Below, one piece after another: positions 9,328 through 18,762 of a stretch of DNA of 64,000 nt. Each line of letters starts with the position of its first letter. The stretch's first letter is position 1. Position numbers and translations under genes: made by a program. The notes under the pieces are model-generated. The model was given only the letters and a program-made list of their open reading frames with translations, was not told the origin of the DNA and made no database searches. Location of the stretch: contig NZ_JAFCKF010000010.1 in NCBI RefSeq assembly GCF_018130545.1, positions 62,001 to 126,000 on the forward strand, written 5' to 3'. Origin of the DNA: Bradyrhizobium tropiciagri (lineage in GTDB: Bacteria; Pseudomonadota; Alphaproteobacteria; Rhizobiales; Xanthobacteraceae).

Positions 9328-9435
9328 CCCGTCATCCTGAGGTGCGAGCCTTCGGCGAGCCTCGAAGGATCGACGGCCACCGGCCAGGCTGTTCATCCTT
9401 CGAGGCTCGCTGCGCTCGCACCTCAGGATGACGGG
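9328..9435. repeat. Nested inverted repeat between LOG and VOC genes
   Basis: A perfect 22-bp outer inverted repeat (9328-9349 with 9414-9435, CCCGTCATCCTGAGGTGC...) encloses a second 16-bp perfect one (9355-9370 with 9395-9410). This is a dispersed Bradyrhizobium-type repeat. It lies between the 3' ends of convergent transcripts and can form a very stable hairpin from either strand. Confidence 0.85.
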
Positions 9436-9455
9436 CCTAGGGGTGGCCTATCGCA

Positions 9456-9833
9456 TCACTCGCTCGGAAAGGTCACGGCCTCGATGCGATTGCCGTCGGG
9501 GTCGAGCACGAAGGCTGCATAATAGCGGACGCGGTCGTGCGGGCGCAGGCCCGGCGCGCCATCGGATGTGCCGCCAGAAGCCAGCGCAGCGGCGTGGAAG
9601 GCATCGACCTCGGCGGTGGTCTTCGCGCGCAGGCAGATGTGGGTGCCGCTCTCATACGGCACGGACGCCATCGCGGCACGCAGATTGATCCAGAATTCGG
9701 GATAGGCCTTGCCAAAGCCGATCGTCGCCGGCCGCGTGACCAGGCGGCTCAGACCGAGCGCGGCCAGTGTCGGCTCATAGAACCGCGCGGAGCGTTCGAG
9801 ATCGCGGACGCCGACAGAGACGTGGTCGATCAT
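9456..9833 (-). CDS. VOC family protein (glyoxalase-like)
   Basis: A 125-residue single vicinal-oxygen-chelate module: MIDHVSVGVRDLERSARFY at the N-terminus with the metal His near residue 4, a second His in GTHICLRA, and the C-terminal FVLDPDGNRIEAV with the metal Glu. It could be a dioxygenase, a resistance protein or an isomerase of unknown substrate. It starts 21 bases after cimA with a GGAGGGG ribosome binding site and probably ends that operon. Confidence 0.85.
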   Translation of the reverse strand: MIDHVSVGVRDLERSARFYEPTLAALGLSRLVTRPATIGFGKAYPEFWINLRAAMASVPYESGTHICLRAKTTAEVDAFHAAALASGGTSDGAPGLRPHDRVRYYAAFVLDPDGNRIEAVTFPSE

Positions 9834-9854
9834 ATCCCCTCCTCACGTCGAGCC

Positions 9855-11453
9855 TCACGCCTGCGCGCCCGACTTCACCAGCTTGTAGAATACCGAATCC
9901 ATCAGCGCCTGGAACGAAGCGTCGATGATGTTGGGCGAGACGCCGACCGTGGTCCAGCTCTCGCCGGTTTCGTCCTCGCTTTCGATCAGCACGCGCGTCA
10001 CCGCCTCGGTGCCGCCATTGAGGATACGCACGCGGTAGTCGATCAGCTTCAGCCCATCGATGTATTTCTGATACTTGCCGAGATCCTTGCGCAGCGCGAC
10101 GTCGAGCGCGTTGACCGGGCCGTTGCCTTCGGCAGCCGAGATCAGATGCTCGCCGTCGACATCGACCTTCACCACCGCAAGCGCCACCGTGACGCGCTGG
10201 CCGTTGGCGTTGTAGCGCTGCTCGACATTGACGTCGAACTGCTCGACCTTGAAATATTCCGGCACCTTGCCGAGCGTGCGGCGCGCCAGGAGGTCGAACG
10301 AGGCGTTGGCGGATTCATAGGCAAAGCCCGCGGCCTCGCGCTCCTTCAATTCCTCGACCAGCCGCGTCAGCCGCGGATCGCCCTTGTCATAGGCGATGCC
10401 GGCTCGGTCGAGCTCAGCCATCACGTTGGAGCGGCCGGCCTGATCGGAGACCAGCACCTTGCGGTGGTTGCCGACCAGTTCCGGCAGCACATGCTCATAG
10501 GTCTGCGGATCCTTCATCACGGCGGAGGCATGGATGCCGGTCTTGGTGACGAAAGCACTCTCGCCGACATAGGCCGCGTGGCGGTTCGGCGCGCGGTTCA
10601 GCATGTCGTCGAGCGTGCGCGACACCTTCATCAGCGTCGCCATCTTCTCAGTGGTGACGCCGATCTCGAACTTGTCGGCAAACTCGTGCTTCAGCTTCAG
10701 GGTCGGGATCAGCGAGCAGAGATTGGCGTTGCCGCAGCGCTCGCCGAGGCCGTTGAGCGTGCCCTGGATCTGCCGCGCACCGGCGCGCACCGCGGCGAGC
10801 GAATTGGCCACTGCCTGCTCGGTGTCGTTATGGGCGTGAATGCCGAGATGGGCGCCGGGCACGTGCGTGACGACATCGCCGACGATGGTCTCGATCTCGT
10901 GCGGCATGGTGCCGCCATTGGTGTCGCAGAGCACCACCCAGCGCGCGCCGGCCTCATAGGCGGCGCTGGCGCAGGCGAGCGCGTAGTCGCGGTTCTCCTT
11001 GTAGCCGTCGAAGAAATGCTCGCAGTCGACCATCACCTCGCGGCCGAGCGCTTTCGCCGCGGCGACGCTGTCGCGGATCGAGGCGAGGTTTTCCTCGTTG
11101 GTGGTCTCGAGCGCAACACGGACCTGATAGGCGGACGATTTGGCGACGAAGCAGATCGCATCCGCCTTGGCGTCCAGGATTCCGGCGAGCCCGGGATCGT
11201 TCGAGGCCGAGCGGCCCGGCCGCCGCGTCATGCCGAACGCGGTGAAGCGCGCGTGGTCGAACGCAGGCTTCCTGCTGAAGAACTCGGTGTCGGTCGGATT
11301 GGCGCCGGGATAGCCGCCCTCGACATAGTCGATGCCGAGCGCGTCGAGCATGCCCGCGATCACCTGCTTGTCCTGCAAGGTGAAGTCGACGCCATTGGTC
11401 TGCGCGCCATCGCGCAGCGTGGTGTCGAACAGATAGAGGCGCTCGCGGCTCAT
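9855..11453 (-). CDS. cimA: (R)-citramalate synthase
   Basis: A 532-residue DRE-TIM metallolyase that condenses pyruvate and acetyl-CoA to citramalate, the first step of the threonine-independent route to isoleucine. It has the N-terminal LFDTTLRDGAQ motif (metal and catalytic residues), the His-x-His site HLGIHAHNDTEQAVAN, and a C-terminal LeuA-type regulatory domain of about 140 residues. Length and NGVDFTLQDKQ fit CimA rather than 2-isopropylmalate synthase. Its ATG overlaps the stop of the GNAT gene (ATGA, 11450-11453), so translation is coupled. Confidence 0.9.
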   Translation of the reverse strand: MSRERLYLFDTTLRDGAQTNGVDFTLQDKQVIAGMLDALGIDYVEGGYPGANPTDTEFFSRKPAFDHARFTAFGMTRRPGRSASNDPGLAGILDAKADAICFVAKSSAYQVRVALETTNEENLASIRDSVAAAKALGREVMVDCEHFFDGYKENRDYALACASAAYEAGARWVVLCDTNGGTMPHEIETIVGDVVTHVPGAHLGIHAHNDTEQAVANSLAAVRAGARQIQGTLNGLGERCGNANLCSLIPTLKLKHEFADKFEIGVTTEKMATLMKVSRTLDDMLNRAPNRHAAYVGESAFVTKTGIHASAVMKDPQTYEHVLPELVGNHRKVLVSDQAGRSNVMAELDRAGIAYDKGDPRLTRLVEELKEREAAGFAYESANASFDLLARRTLGKVPEYFKVEQFDVNVEQRYNANGQRVTVALAVVKVDVDGEHLISAAEGNGPVNALDVALRKDLGKYQKYIDGLKLIDYRVRILNGGTEAVTRVLIESEDETGESWTTVGVSPNIIDASFQALMDSVFYKLVKSGAQA

Positions 11454-11956
11454 GCGTGGCCTCCGGGCGCGGCAACGCCGTCGAGCGTCTTCTGCATCGT
11501 GGTGTTGGCGAGCCATTCGTCGCCGATGGTGATCGAATTGCGCTGCTGCGCGACATAGCCACGCTTGCGGAAGAATTCGAGCGCGGTGTCGCTGACATCG
11601 GCCTTCAGGGTCTTGGTGCCGCGGGCGCTCGCGATCTTCTCCAGCGCATCGCACAGCGCAGCGCCGACGCCCTGCCCGACCGCGCTCGGATGCACATAGA
11701 GCCTGTCGATGTGATCGGCGCCCTTCAGCGAGGCGAAGCCAACCGGCGCGCCCTGCAACGTCGCGATCAGCGTCAGCTGCCCAGCGAGCTTCTTGCCGAA
11801 CGCGGCCTCATCGTCGGCTGCCGCTGCCCAGGCCTCCTGCTGCGCCTCACTGTAATCGTCGCCGGTCAGGTCCATGATCGACGCCGCGAAGATCGCCGCC
11901 AGCAGCGGCGCATCGTCGGGCAGATACGGACGCAGTGCGGGTGCGGAACGGCTCAT
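11450..11956 (-). CDS. GNAT family N-acetyltransferase
   Basis: A 168-residue GNAT protein with the acetyl-CoA loop [17 protein letters not shown] preceded by the strand DRLYVHPS. The C-terminus ([19 protein letters not shown]) is typical of small-molecule or protein acetyltransferases. Both ends are coupled: its ATG overlaps the cysS stop by four bases and its stop overlaps the cimA start by four bases. The substrate is not deducible; context ties it to cysteine/isoleucine supply only by co-expression. Confidence 0.88.
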   Translation of the reverse strand: MSRSAPALRPYLPDDAPLLAAIFAASIMDLTGDDYSEAQQEAWAAAADDEAAFGKKLAGQLTLIATLQGAPVGFASLKGADHIDRLYVHPSAVGQGVGAALCDALEKIASARGTKTLKADVSDTALEFFRKRGYVAQQRNSITIGDEWLANTTMQKTLDGVAAPGGHA

Positions 11957-13353
11957 CGCGCGACCTCCCAGGTGGTGCCTTCCTTGGAGTCCTTGATCAC
12001 CACGCCCATCGCGGCGAGCTGATCGCGGATCCGGTCGGACTCCTTGAAGTCCTTTCTTGCACGCGCGGCGGTACGCTCGGCGATCAGCGCCTCGACGGCA
12101 GCCGGATCGACGCCGCTCGCCTGCTGCTTGCGCGCCTCCCACGCGGCCGCGCTCTCCGACAGGAAGCCGAGCAGCCGCAGCGAGCCGGCAAATTCCTTGC
12201 GGCTCTGTTCGTTGCTCGACGCAGCGCTGCGCAGGCCGTGCAGCACCGCCATCGCCTGCGCCGTGTTGAGGTCGTCATAAAGCGCTTCGACCATCGCGGG
12301 CGACGGCGCGCCGGGCTCGGCATCGGCCGCGACCGCGTACCAATCGTCGAGCGTCTTCGCGCTCTCTTCGGCACTCTTCAGCGTCCAGTCGAGCGGCGAG
12401 CGATAATGCGTCTTGAGCATGCTCAGCCGCAGCACCTCGCCCGGCCAGTCGGCCAAGAGATCGCGGATCGTGAAGAAGTTGCCGAGCGACTTCGACATCT
12501 TCTCGCTTTCGATCTGCAGGAAGCCGTTGTGCATCCAGACATTGGCCATGCGGTCGGTGTGGAATGCGCAGCAGGTTTGCGCGAGCTCGTTCTCATGGTG
12601 CGGGAACACCAGATCGATGCCGCCGCCATGGATGTCGAACTTCTCGCCGAGATGCTTCCACGCCATCGCCGAGCATTCGATGTGCCAGCCGGGCCGGCCC
12701 TCGACAGCGATGCCGGCCGGTGACGGCCAGGACGGCTCGCCCGGCTTCGACGGCTTCCACAGCACGAAGTCCGTGTTGTCGCGCTTGTAGGGCGCGACAT
12801 CGACGCGGGCGCCGGCGATCATCTCGTCAAGCGAGCGCTTCGACAGCGCGCCGTAGCGCGGCAGCACCGAATTGGCGGCGTTCATCGCCTGCGGCGAGAA
12901 CAGCACGTGATCCTCGGCGACATAGGCAAAGCCGCCGGCGACGAGCTTCTCGATGATCGCGCGCATCTCCGGGATGTGCTCGGTGGCGCGCGGCTGCACG
13001 GTCGGGGCCAAGCAGCCCAGCGCGGTGACGTCGTCCTGATACTGGCGATAGGTCAGCTCGGTGACCTTGCGGATCGCCTCGTTCAAGGGCACGCCGGGAT
13101 AGTCCCGCGCGGCGCGGACGTTGATCTTGTCGTCGACGTCGGTGATGTTGCGGACATAGGTCACGTGATCGGCGCCATAGCGATGGCGCAGCGCGCGGAA
13201 CAGCACGTCGAAGACAATGGCCGCGCGGCCGTTGCCGATATGGGCGAAGTCGTAGACCGTCGGTCCGCAGGCATACATGCGGACGTTGTTGGCATCGAGC
13301 GGCACGAACGGCCGCTTCTCCCGGGTCAACGTATCGTAGAGGCGCAAATCCAT
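11953..13353 (-). CDS. cysS: Cysteinyl-tRNA synthetase
   Basis: A 466-residue class I aminoacyl-tRNA synthetase. It has the zinc-binding YACGPTVYD and C...HHENE residues, the HIGN version of the HIGH motif (FAHIGNGRA), the KMSKS loop ([10 protein letters not shown]) and a C-terminal anticodon-binding helix bundle. The length matches the family. It heads the minus-strand cysS-GNAT-cimA-VOC unit; the ~77 bases in front of it follow a short Cys-containing open frame that may act as a leader peptide. Confidence 0.96.
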   Translation of the reverse strand: MDLRLYDTLTREKRPFVPLDANNVRMYACGPTVYDFAHIGNGRAAIVFDVLFRALRHRYGADHVTYVRNITDVDDKINVRAARDYPGVPLNEAIRKVTELTYRQYQDDVTALGCLAPTVQPRATEHIPEMRAIIEKLVAGGFAYVAEDHVLFSPQAMNAANSVLPRYGALSKRSLDEMIAGARVDVAPYKRDNTDFVLWKPSKPGEPSWPSPAGIAVEGRPGWHIECSAMAWKHLGEKFDIHGGGIDLVFPHHENELAQTCCAFHTDRMANVWMHNGFLQIESEKMSKSLGNFFTIRDLLADWPGEVLRLSMLKTHYRSPLDWTLKSAEESAKTLDDWYAVAADAEPGAPSPAMVEALYDDLNTAQAMAVLHGLRSAASSNEQSRKEFAGSLRLLGFLSESAAAWEARKQQASGVDPAAVEALIAERTAARARKDFKESDRIRDQLAAMGVVIKDSKEGTTWEVAR

Positions 13354-13429
13354 GGGTACCCATCCCTTGCGGCCGGGCGTCCAATGATTCTCAGGCGATT
13401 GAGAAAAGACGGCCTCAGCCAGCGAATCG

Positions 13430-13498
13430 CTAGCTCATAATCTCGCGGCAAATGCTGCAGATGGCGAGGTGGCCGTTCATGGTTCCATCCTGTCTCAT
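13430..13498 (-). CDS. Possible 22-residue leader peptide upstream of cysS
   Basis: The frame ATG(13498)-TAG(13430) encodes [20 protein letters not shown] plus two residues, with Cys at residues 14 and 17. A GGAGGGG sequence lies 2 bases before the ATG (GGAGG spaced about 4-5). It ends 76 bases before the cysS start. Sequences overlapping its end can form alternative helices (AGCG-ATT-CGCT at the stop, GCGATT with AATCGC further down, TCTCA with TGAGA). A Cys-codon leader before a Cys-tRNA synthetase suggests attenuation, but only two Cys codons are present and no strong terminator is seen. Confidence 0.35.
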   Translation of the reverse strand: MRQDGTMNGHLAICSICREIMS

Positions 13499-13648
13499 GA
13501 CCCCTCCATTGCGTCAAGGGGCTGTTTTCGAGCCCGTTGCGGCCGCCCGGGCGCCAAAATCACGCCAATGCCCTCATGGTTAATCATTATTAAGAATTTG
13601 GGCGTATCCGGTGGCTCGCGGATTCCCCGCCATTTTCGATGGTGCACC

Positions 13649-13972
13649 ATGCGGCCGATTTCAGCATTGATTGCCTGCACGCTTTTTGTCGTCCCGTCCT
13701 TCCTTGCCCCCTCGGCCGCGCTGGCCGACAGCCGCGTCTTCATCATCGCCAACCAGGCTGACGGCTACGGCATCGACCAGTGTCTGGCGCACGGCGACCG
13801 CTGCGGCGCCTCCGCCGCCCGCGCTTACTGCCGCTCACGTGATTTTGCGCAGGCCACCAATTACCGCCGAGTCGATCCGGACGAGATCACCGGCGCGGTT
13901 CCGCACGCCGCAAACGAGAAATGCAGCGGCAATGCCTGCGGCGAATACGTCGCCATCACCTGTCAGCGCTAA
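13649..13972 (+). CDS. Small secreted hypothetical protein
   Basis: A 107-residue protein with a clear signal peptide (MRPISALIACTLFVVPSFL..., cleavage near ALA-DS at about residue 25). The mature part has four to six Cys (QCLAHGDRCG, AYCRSRDF, EKCSGNACGEY, ITCQR), probably disulfide-bonded in the periplasm. No named family is recognised, though similar proteins are common in Bradyrhizobium. The 295 bases between cysS and this gene hold only the candidate leader peptide and shared promoter sequence. Confidence 0.7.
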   Translation: MRPISALIACTLFVVPSFLAPSAALADSRVFIIANQADGYGIDQCLAHGDRCGASAARAYCRSRDFAQATNYRRVDPDEITGAVPHAANEKCSGNACGEYVAITCQR

Positions 13973-14130
13973 GCCAAGCCGCTGGATAAACGGGGTTATT
14001 GCCACACCGGCGCCCCGGAAACGACGTGACGCTGCCCCGAGAAACGGCTATTGCAGGCGACCTTTGCAAGGTGACCCTGGCCGCGCGCTTTGGCGTTGAT
14101 CGCCGCGCGGCGTCGTTTTAATGGCCGGAT

Positions 14131-15297
14131 ATGCCCAATAGCTCCCGATCTCGCTTCTCCCGCTGGCTTCTGACTTGCGCTGTGCTGGCCGGAATCGCCC
14201 TGCCCGCCGCGGATGCCTTGGCCCAGGTGCCCCCTGGACCGCCCGGCCCGGCACCGCAAGGCGCGCCGCAGGCCAACCCGATGTGCAGCCGGCTCGAAGG
14301 CCAGCTGGCGACGATCGATCGTGGCGGCGGCAGCGGCGATCCGGCGAGGGACGAGCAGATCCGCCGCTATCAGGACGCGGCGACCCGGCAGCAGGGCGAG
14401 CTCGATCGGGTGACGGCGCAGGCGCGCCGTATGGGCTGCGACAGCTCCGGATTCCTGTCCCTGTTCAACAACAATTCGGCGCAGTGCGGTCCGGTCAACA
14501 ACCAGATCCAGCAGATGCGCGCCAATCTCGACCAGATGACCGCCAATCTGGAGCGGCTGCGCTCCGGCGGGCTCGGCGGCGCCGACCGCGAGAACCAGCG
14601 CCGCTCGGTGCTGACCGCGCTCGCACAGAACAATTGCGGCCCGCAATACGCCGCGGCCGCATCGCGCGGCCCGGGCAATTTCCTGGAGAACCTGTTCGGC
14701 GGCGGTAGTGGCGGCGCCAATCCGAACAGTCAGCTGCCCCCGCCCGACCCGCAATATGGCGCGCAGTCCGGCACCTTCCGCACCGTCTGCGTCCGCACCT
14801 GCGACGGCGCCTACTTCCCGATCTCGTTCGCGACCAGCCAGGCGCGCTTTGCCGCCGACGAGCAGGTCTGCAAGGCGCAGTGCCCGGCCGCGGAGGCCAG
14901 CCTGTTCGCGTATCGAAATCCCGGAGAAGACATCAACCAGGCGGTCTCGATCAACGGCCAGTCCTATTCGTCGCTGCCGAATGCCTTCAAGTACCGCACC
15001 GAGTTCAATCCGTCGTGCTCCTGCAGGGCGGCCGGCCAGAGCTGGGCGGAGGCGCTGAAGGCGGTCGACGACCAGACGTCCGCCGCGCAGCAGGGTGACA
15101 TCATCGTCACCGAGGAGAGCGCGCGGAAGATGCAGCAGCGCGCGCAGACCAAAGCTGCTGCCGGCAAGAAGGGCACGCCCGCCGCCGCTCAGCAGCCGGC
15201 TGCCGCTGACGCCACGGCGCCAGCCCCGGCCGCGCCCGCGAGCGACGGCCAGATCCGCACCGTCGGCCCGACTTTCATCCAGCAGAAGAAGCAGTAA
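14131..15297 (+). CDS. DUF2865 domain-containing secreted protein
   Basis: A 388-residue exported protein. After an N-terminal signal (to about AD/ALAQ at residue 32) comes a proline-rich stretch, a predicted helical region with Q/R-rich heptads (residues 55-150) and then the Cys-containing core CVRTCDGAYFPISF...CKAQCP...SCSCRA, which is the DUF2865 signature. The C-terminus is an Ala/Pro-rich low-complexity tail ending IQQKKQ. The function is unknown; the domain is widespread in Rhizobiales and lies in the cell envelope. Confidence 0.82.
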   Translation: MPNSSRSRFSRWLLTCAVLAGIALPAADALAQVPPGPPGPAPQGAPQANPMCSRLEGQLATIDRGGGSGDPARDEQIRRYQDAATRQQGELDRVTAQARRMGCDSSGFLSLFNNNSAQCGPVNNQIQQMRANLDQMTANLERLRSGGLGGADRENQRRSVLTALAQNNCGPQYAAAASRGPGNFLENLFGGGSGGANPNSQLPPPDPQYGAQSGTFRTVCVRTCDGAYFPISFATSQARFAADEQVCKAQCPAAEASLFAYRNPGEDINQAVSINGQSYSSLPNAFKYRTEFNPSCSCRAAGQSWAEALKAVDDQTSAAQQGDIIVTEESARKMQQRAQTKAAAGKKGTPAAAQQPAAADATAPAPAAPASDGQIRTVGPTFIQQKKQ

Positions 15298-15324
15298 CGG
15301 CAGCCGATCGGCGAACTCACTGCC

Positions 15325-15346
15325 CCTCTCCCGCAAACGGGAGAGG
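15325..15346. terminator. Hairpin between convergent DUF2865 and nadE genes
   Basis: A perfect 9-bp stem CCTCTCCCG (15325-15333) with CGGGAGAGG (15338-15346) and a CAAA loop. It has no long T run on either strand, so it may be a weak or rho-aided terminator, or part of a dispersed repeat (CCCCTCTCCCGC... is common in these genomes). Confidence 0.5.
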
Positions 15347-15367
15347 AAGAAAAGTCTCGTTACACAC

Positions 15368-17119
15368 TTACCCTTCGAACGCTTCCGCCGACGCACGCGA
15401 GGTGCGCGTCACCAGCTTCTCGTCCGGCTCCGGCAGCGCCTTGCCGAAATCGCGGAAGCGGTTGGTGATGGGATAGCGACGGTCGCGGCCGAAATTCTTC
15501 CGCGTCACCTTCACGCCGGGCGCAGCCTGCCGCCGCTTGTATTCGGCGATGTTGAGCAGGCGATCGATGCGGGTCACGACATCAGGCTCAAAGCCGGCTT
15601 CGATGATGGTCGCAAGCGGCTCCTCGCGCTCGACGAGCCGCTCCAGGATCGCATCCAGCACGTCGTAGGGCGGCAGCGAATCCTGGTCGGTCTGGTTCTC
15701 GCGCAGCTCCGCGGTCGGCGGCCGGATGATGATGTTGACCGGGATCACCTCGCCCGACGGCCCAAGCGCGCCGTCCGGCTTCCAGGCATTGCGCAGGCTC
15801 GACAGGCGGAACACCTCGGTCTTGTAGATGTCCTTGATCGGGTTGAAGCCGCCATTCATGTCGCCATACAGCGTGGCGTAGCCGACCGACATTTCCGACT
15901 TGTTGCCTGTCGTGACGACCATGGCGCCGGTCTTGTTGGAGATCGCCATCAACAGCGTGCCGCGGGCGCGCGCCTGCAAATTCTCCTCGGTGATGTCGCG
16001 CTCCATGCCCTTGAACACCGGCGCGAGAATGGTCTCGAACCCGTTCACGGCATCGGCAATCGGCAGGATCTCGTAGCGAATGCCGAGCGCGGCGGCGAGC
16101 TTGGCGGCATCGTCGAGCGACACCTGCGCGGTGTAGCGGAACGGCAGCATCACGCCGCGCACCTTGTCGGCGCCGAGCGCATCGACCGCGATCGCCGCGC
16201 ACAACGCCGAGTCGATGCCGCCGGAGACGCCGAGCAGCACGCCGGGAAAACCATTCTTGCGGACATAGTCGCGCAGGCCGAGCACACAGGCCGCGTAGTC
16301 GGCCTTGTCGCCCTCGAGCTGCGGCGTGATCGGCCCGGAGCAGCGCCAGCCATCCGCCGTCTTGCGCCAGGTCAGCGTCGTGATGTTCTCCTCGAACGCC
16401 GGGAGCTGCGCCGCCACCGACAGATCGGCATTGAGTGCGAACGAGGCGCCGTCGAAGATCAGCTCGTCCTGGCCGCCGACTTCGTTGAGATAGACCAGCG
16501 GCAGCCCGCTTTCGGTGACGCGTGCGACCACGATCGAGAGCCGGAGATCAGCCTTGTCGCGGGCATAGGGCGAGCCGTTCGGCACCACAAGGATCTCGGC
16601 GCCGGTCTCGGCGAGGCATTCGACGACGTTCTCGTAGTCCTCGGACTCCTCGAGCCAGATGTCCTCGCAGATCGGCACGCCGATGCGCACGCCGCGCACC
16701 GTCACCGGTCCCGGCGCCGGGCCGCGCGCGAACAGCCGCTTCTCGTCGAACACGCCGTAATTCGGCAGATTGGCCTTGAAGCGCAGCGCGGCGATACGGC
16801 CGCCGTCGAGCAGCGCGCAGGCGTTGTAGAGCTTGCCGTCCTCGACCCAAGGCGTGCCGATCAGCATGGCCGGGCCGCCATCCCTGGTCTCGCGCGCCAG
16901 TTCCTCGACCGCCGCGCGGCACGCCGACTGGAACGCCGGCTTGAGCACCAGGTCCTCCGGCGGATAGCCGGCGATGAACAGCTCCGACAGCACCACGAGG
17001 TCGGCGCCGTCGGCTTTGGCTTTCTCGCGCGCGGCACGCGCTTTCGCGGCGTTGCCGGTGACGTCACCGACCGTCGGATTGAGTTGCGCCAGGGTGATCT
17101 TGATCTGTTGTTCGCTCAT
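15368..17119 (-). CDS. nadE: Glutamine-dependent NAD+ synthetase
   Basis: A 583-residue two-domain enzyme. The N-terminal nitrilase-like glutaminase (residues 1-270) has the Glu-Lys-Cys triad in LSELFIAGYPPEDL, LPNYGVFDEKRLF and GVPICEDIW. The C-terminal synthetase has the P-loop-like GVSGGIDSALCAAIAV. It amidates nicotinic acid adenine dinucleotide to NAD+ using glutamine. ATG at 17119 gives the family N-terminus (KITLAQLNPTVGDV). It lies 90 bases after the FAD oxidoreductase on the same strand. Confidence 0.95.
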   Translation of the reverse strand: MSEQQIKITLAQLNPTVGDVTGNAAKARAAREKAKADGADLVVLSELFIAGYPPEDLVLKPAFQSACRAAVEELARETRDGGPAMLIGTPWVEDGKLYNACALLDGGRIAALRFKANLPNYGVFDEKRLFARGPAPGPVTVRGVRIGVPICEDIWLEESEDYENVVECLAETGAEILVVPNGSPYARDKADLRLSIVVARVTESGLPLVYLNEVGGQDELIFDGASFALNADLSVAAQLPAFEENITTLTWRKTADGWRCSGPITPQLEGDKADYAACVLGLRDYVRKNGFPGVLLGVSGGIDSALCAAIAVDALGADKVRGVMLPFRYTAQVSLDDAAKLAAALGIRYEILPIADAVNGFETILAPVFKGMERDITEENLQARARGTLLMAISNKTGAMVVTTGNKSEMSVGYATLYGDMNGGFNPIKDIYKTEVFRLSSLRNAWKPDGALGPSGEVIPVNIIIRPPTAELRENQTDQDSLPPYDVLDAILERLVEREEPLATIIEAGFEPDVVTRIDRLLNIAEYKRRQAAPGVKVTRKNFGRDRRYPITNRFRDFGKALPEPDEKLVTRTSRASAEAFEG

Positions 17120-17209
17120 ATCTTTATGTTGTCCCGCACAAGGGCAAACTTCAATGGTCGTCCGGTCATGGTGCGATTGCAGAAATCGCACCGGGATCGC
17201 GGGCAGCGG

Positions 17210-18355
17210 TCAGGGGGCAAGCTCCGCCCGCACCTCGCCGAGCAGCGCCATGCCGCCCAACCGGCCCAATTCGTCCGAACATTTCGCGCTCTTGCCATAG
17301 CAGCCGAATGCGACGGTGACCCGCTCGGACAGCGGTCCGATCGAGGGCAAGCCGGTGTCGCCGAAGGTGGTCATGCACGGCACCACGCGGCGTTCCTCGA
17401 ATGTAAGGTCGCGGATGCGGTCGTGGATCTGCGTTTGCAGCCGATCGGCAACCTCAACCAATCCGCCCGACCGGAACCAGTCCTTGATGTCGGCCTCGCT
17501 GTCGAGCCTGATATCTGTGGGATCGCCGCCGAGCTTCAGCCAGCTCTGGCCGTCCGGATAGTGGATCGGCGGCAGGATATAGGGATTGTTGCCCTTGGGC
17601 CCGAGACAACGCATCGACGGCATGCCGGCGAGGCGTTGCACTTCGGCCGCGCCGAGCCGAAACAGCGCAATGGTCCGGCCATAGACCGTAAAGCCCATGG
17701 ATCGGCCGAGCAGCGATTGGGTATGCCCGCCGGCGGCAACGAGAACACGGTCGACATCGACGCTGCCAGAACCCGTCCGGATCGTCACGCCGGAGCCGCT
17801 TTCCGAAATGCCCCGTGCGGGCGAGTTGATGATCCGGGCGCCCGCGCGCTCCGCCGCGATGGTCTGCGCCCGGACCAGGCGGCGCGGTGAGATGTAGCCG
17901 GCGTTGCGCGGCTCGAAATAGCCCAGCATGCCTGCGGTTGATTTCAGGAACGGAAATCGCTCGGCGAGCGCGGCATCCTGATAGGCCTCACACGTAATCC
18001 CCTCGTCGGCGCAGACCAGGCCGACCGAAGCGACATCGGTGGTCTCTCTGTCACCAACGTGAAGCGCACCGGCTTCGCGATAAAACTCGACACCGCTTTC
18101 CGCCGAGATTTCGGCGTAGCGCGAAATCGCGGCGCGGTTCATCTGCCGCCAGAACGCTTGCGGATCGTAAATCCGCGTGATGCGGCCTTCGTCGTAGTGG
18201 CTGCCGAACACGCCATCATGGCGCGCAAAATCCGCCGGCTCATCGGGCCCGATCAGCGCGACGTCATGGCCCATCTTGCTCAGATGCCGCGCGGCAGCCG
18301 ACCCGATCAGACCACGTCCGATCACCGCAAGCTTGATCGGCGAATTGACCCTCAC
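17210..18355 (-). CDS. FAD-dependent amine oxidase-like enzyme (DAO family, sarcosine oxidase type)
   Basis: A 381-residue DAO-fold flavoprotein. The dinucleotide-binding loop is VIGRGLIGSAAARHLSKMG, followed by an acidic strand end. The C-terminal VPCMTTFGDTGLPSIGPL aligns by position with the region of monomeric sarcosine/N-methyltryptophan oxidases that carries the covalent-flavin Cys, so covalent FAD is possible. It likely oxidises an N-methylated or secondary amine. Its start is only 2 bases after the dgkA stop, so the two are co-transcribed, with no obvious metabolic link. Confidence 0.82.
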   Translation of the reverse strand: MRVNSPIKLAVIGRGLIGSAAARHLSKMGHDVALIGPDEPADFARHDGVFGSHYDEGRITRIYDPQAFWRQMNRAAISRYAEISAESGVEFYREAGALHVGDRETTDVASVGLVCADEGITCEAYQDAALAERFPFLKSTAGMLGYFEPRNAGYISPRRLVRAQTIAAERAGARIINSPARGISESGSGVTIRTGSGSVDVDRVLVAAGGHTQSLLGRSMGFTVYGRTIALFRLGAAEVQRLAGMPSMRCLGPKGNNPYILPPIHYPDGQSWLKLGGDPTDIRLDSEADIKDWFRSGGLVEVADRLQTQIHDRIRDLTFEERRVVPCMTTFGDTGLPSIGPLSERVTVAFGCYGKSAKCSDELGRLGGMALLGEVRAELAP

Positions 18356-18357
18356 GG

Positions 18358-18711
18358 TCAGAACGCGCCCAAACGCTCAGCGAGGGCGAACAGCCAGAAC
18401 AGCCCGGCCATCACAAGCGCGACGCCGACGGCCGCCGAGCCCATGTCCTTGACCCGGCCGATCTGCTGATCGTGATCCATGGTCAGGCGGTCGGCGAGCT
18501 TCTCGATCGCAGTGTTGAGCAGCTCGATAACGAGCACCAGCACCACGGTCGCGACCAGCTCGACCCGGCGCATCACGGTGGCGCCGACCAGCCAGGCCAG
18601 AGGCAGCGACAGCACCAATGCCACCACCTCTTCGCGGATCGCCTGCTCCGAGCGAATGGCGAAGGCCAGCCCGTTGCGCGAGTTGATGGTGGCTCGCCAG
18701 AACCTCAGCAA
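18358..18711 (-). CDS. dgkA: Diacylglycerol kinase
   Basis: A 117-residue three-helix membrane protein. It has the family residues ATINSRNGLAFAIRSEQAIREE and the signature ELLNTAIEKLADR, with the catalytic Glu and Asn. It phosphorylates diacylglycerol to phosphatidic acid and recycles lipid from membrane-derived glycans. It is 51 bases downstream of the DAHP synthase and 2 bases upstream of the FAD enzyme. Confidence 0.95.
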   Translation of the reverse strand: MLRFWRATINSRNGLAFAIRSEQAIREEVVALVLSLPLAWLVGATVMRRVELVATVVLVLVIELLNTAIEKLADRLTMDHDQQIGRVKDMGSAAVGVALVMAGLFWLFALAERLGAF

Positions 18712-18762
18712 GTCACTGCCCCCACACTTCCCAAGTCACTGTCCCAAAGCCACTGTCCGAAA

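Noticed and set aside
13578-13591. TTAA-N6-TTAA upstream of the secreted protein at 13649 as a CtrA site
   Set aside because: The spacer is 6, not 7, bases; I do not count it as a site.
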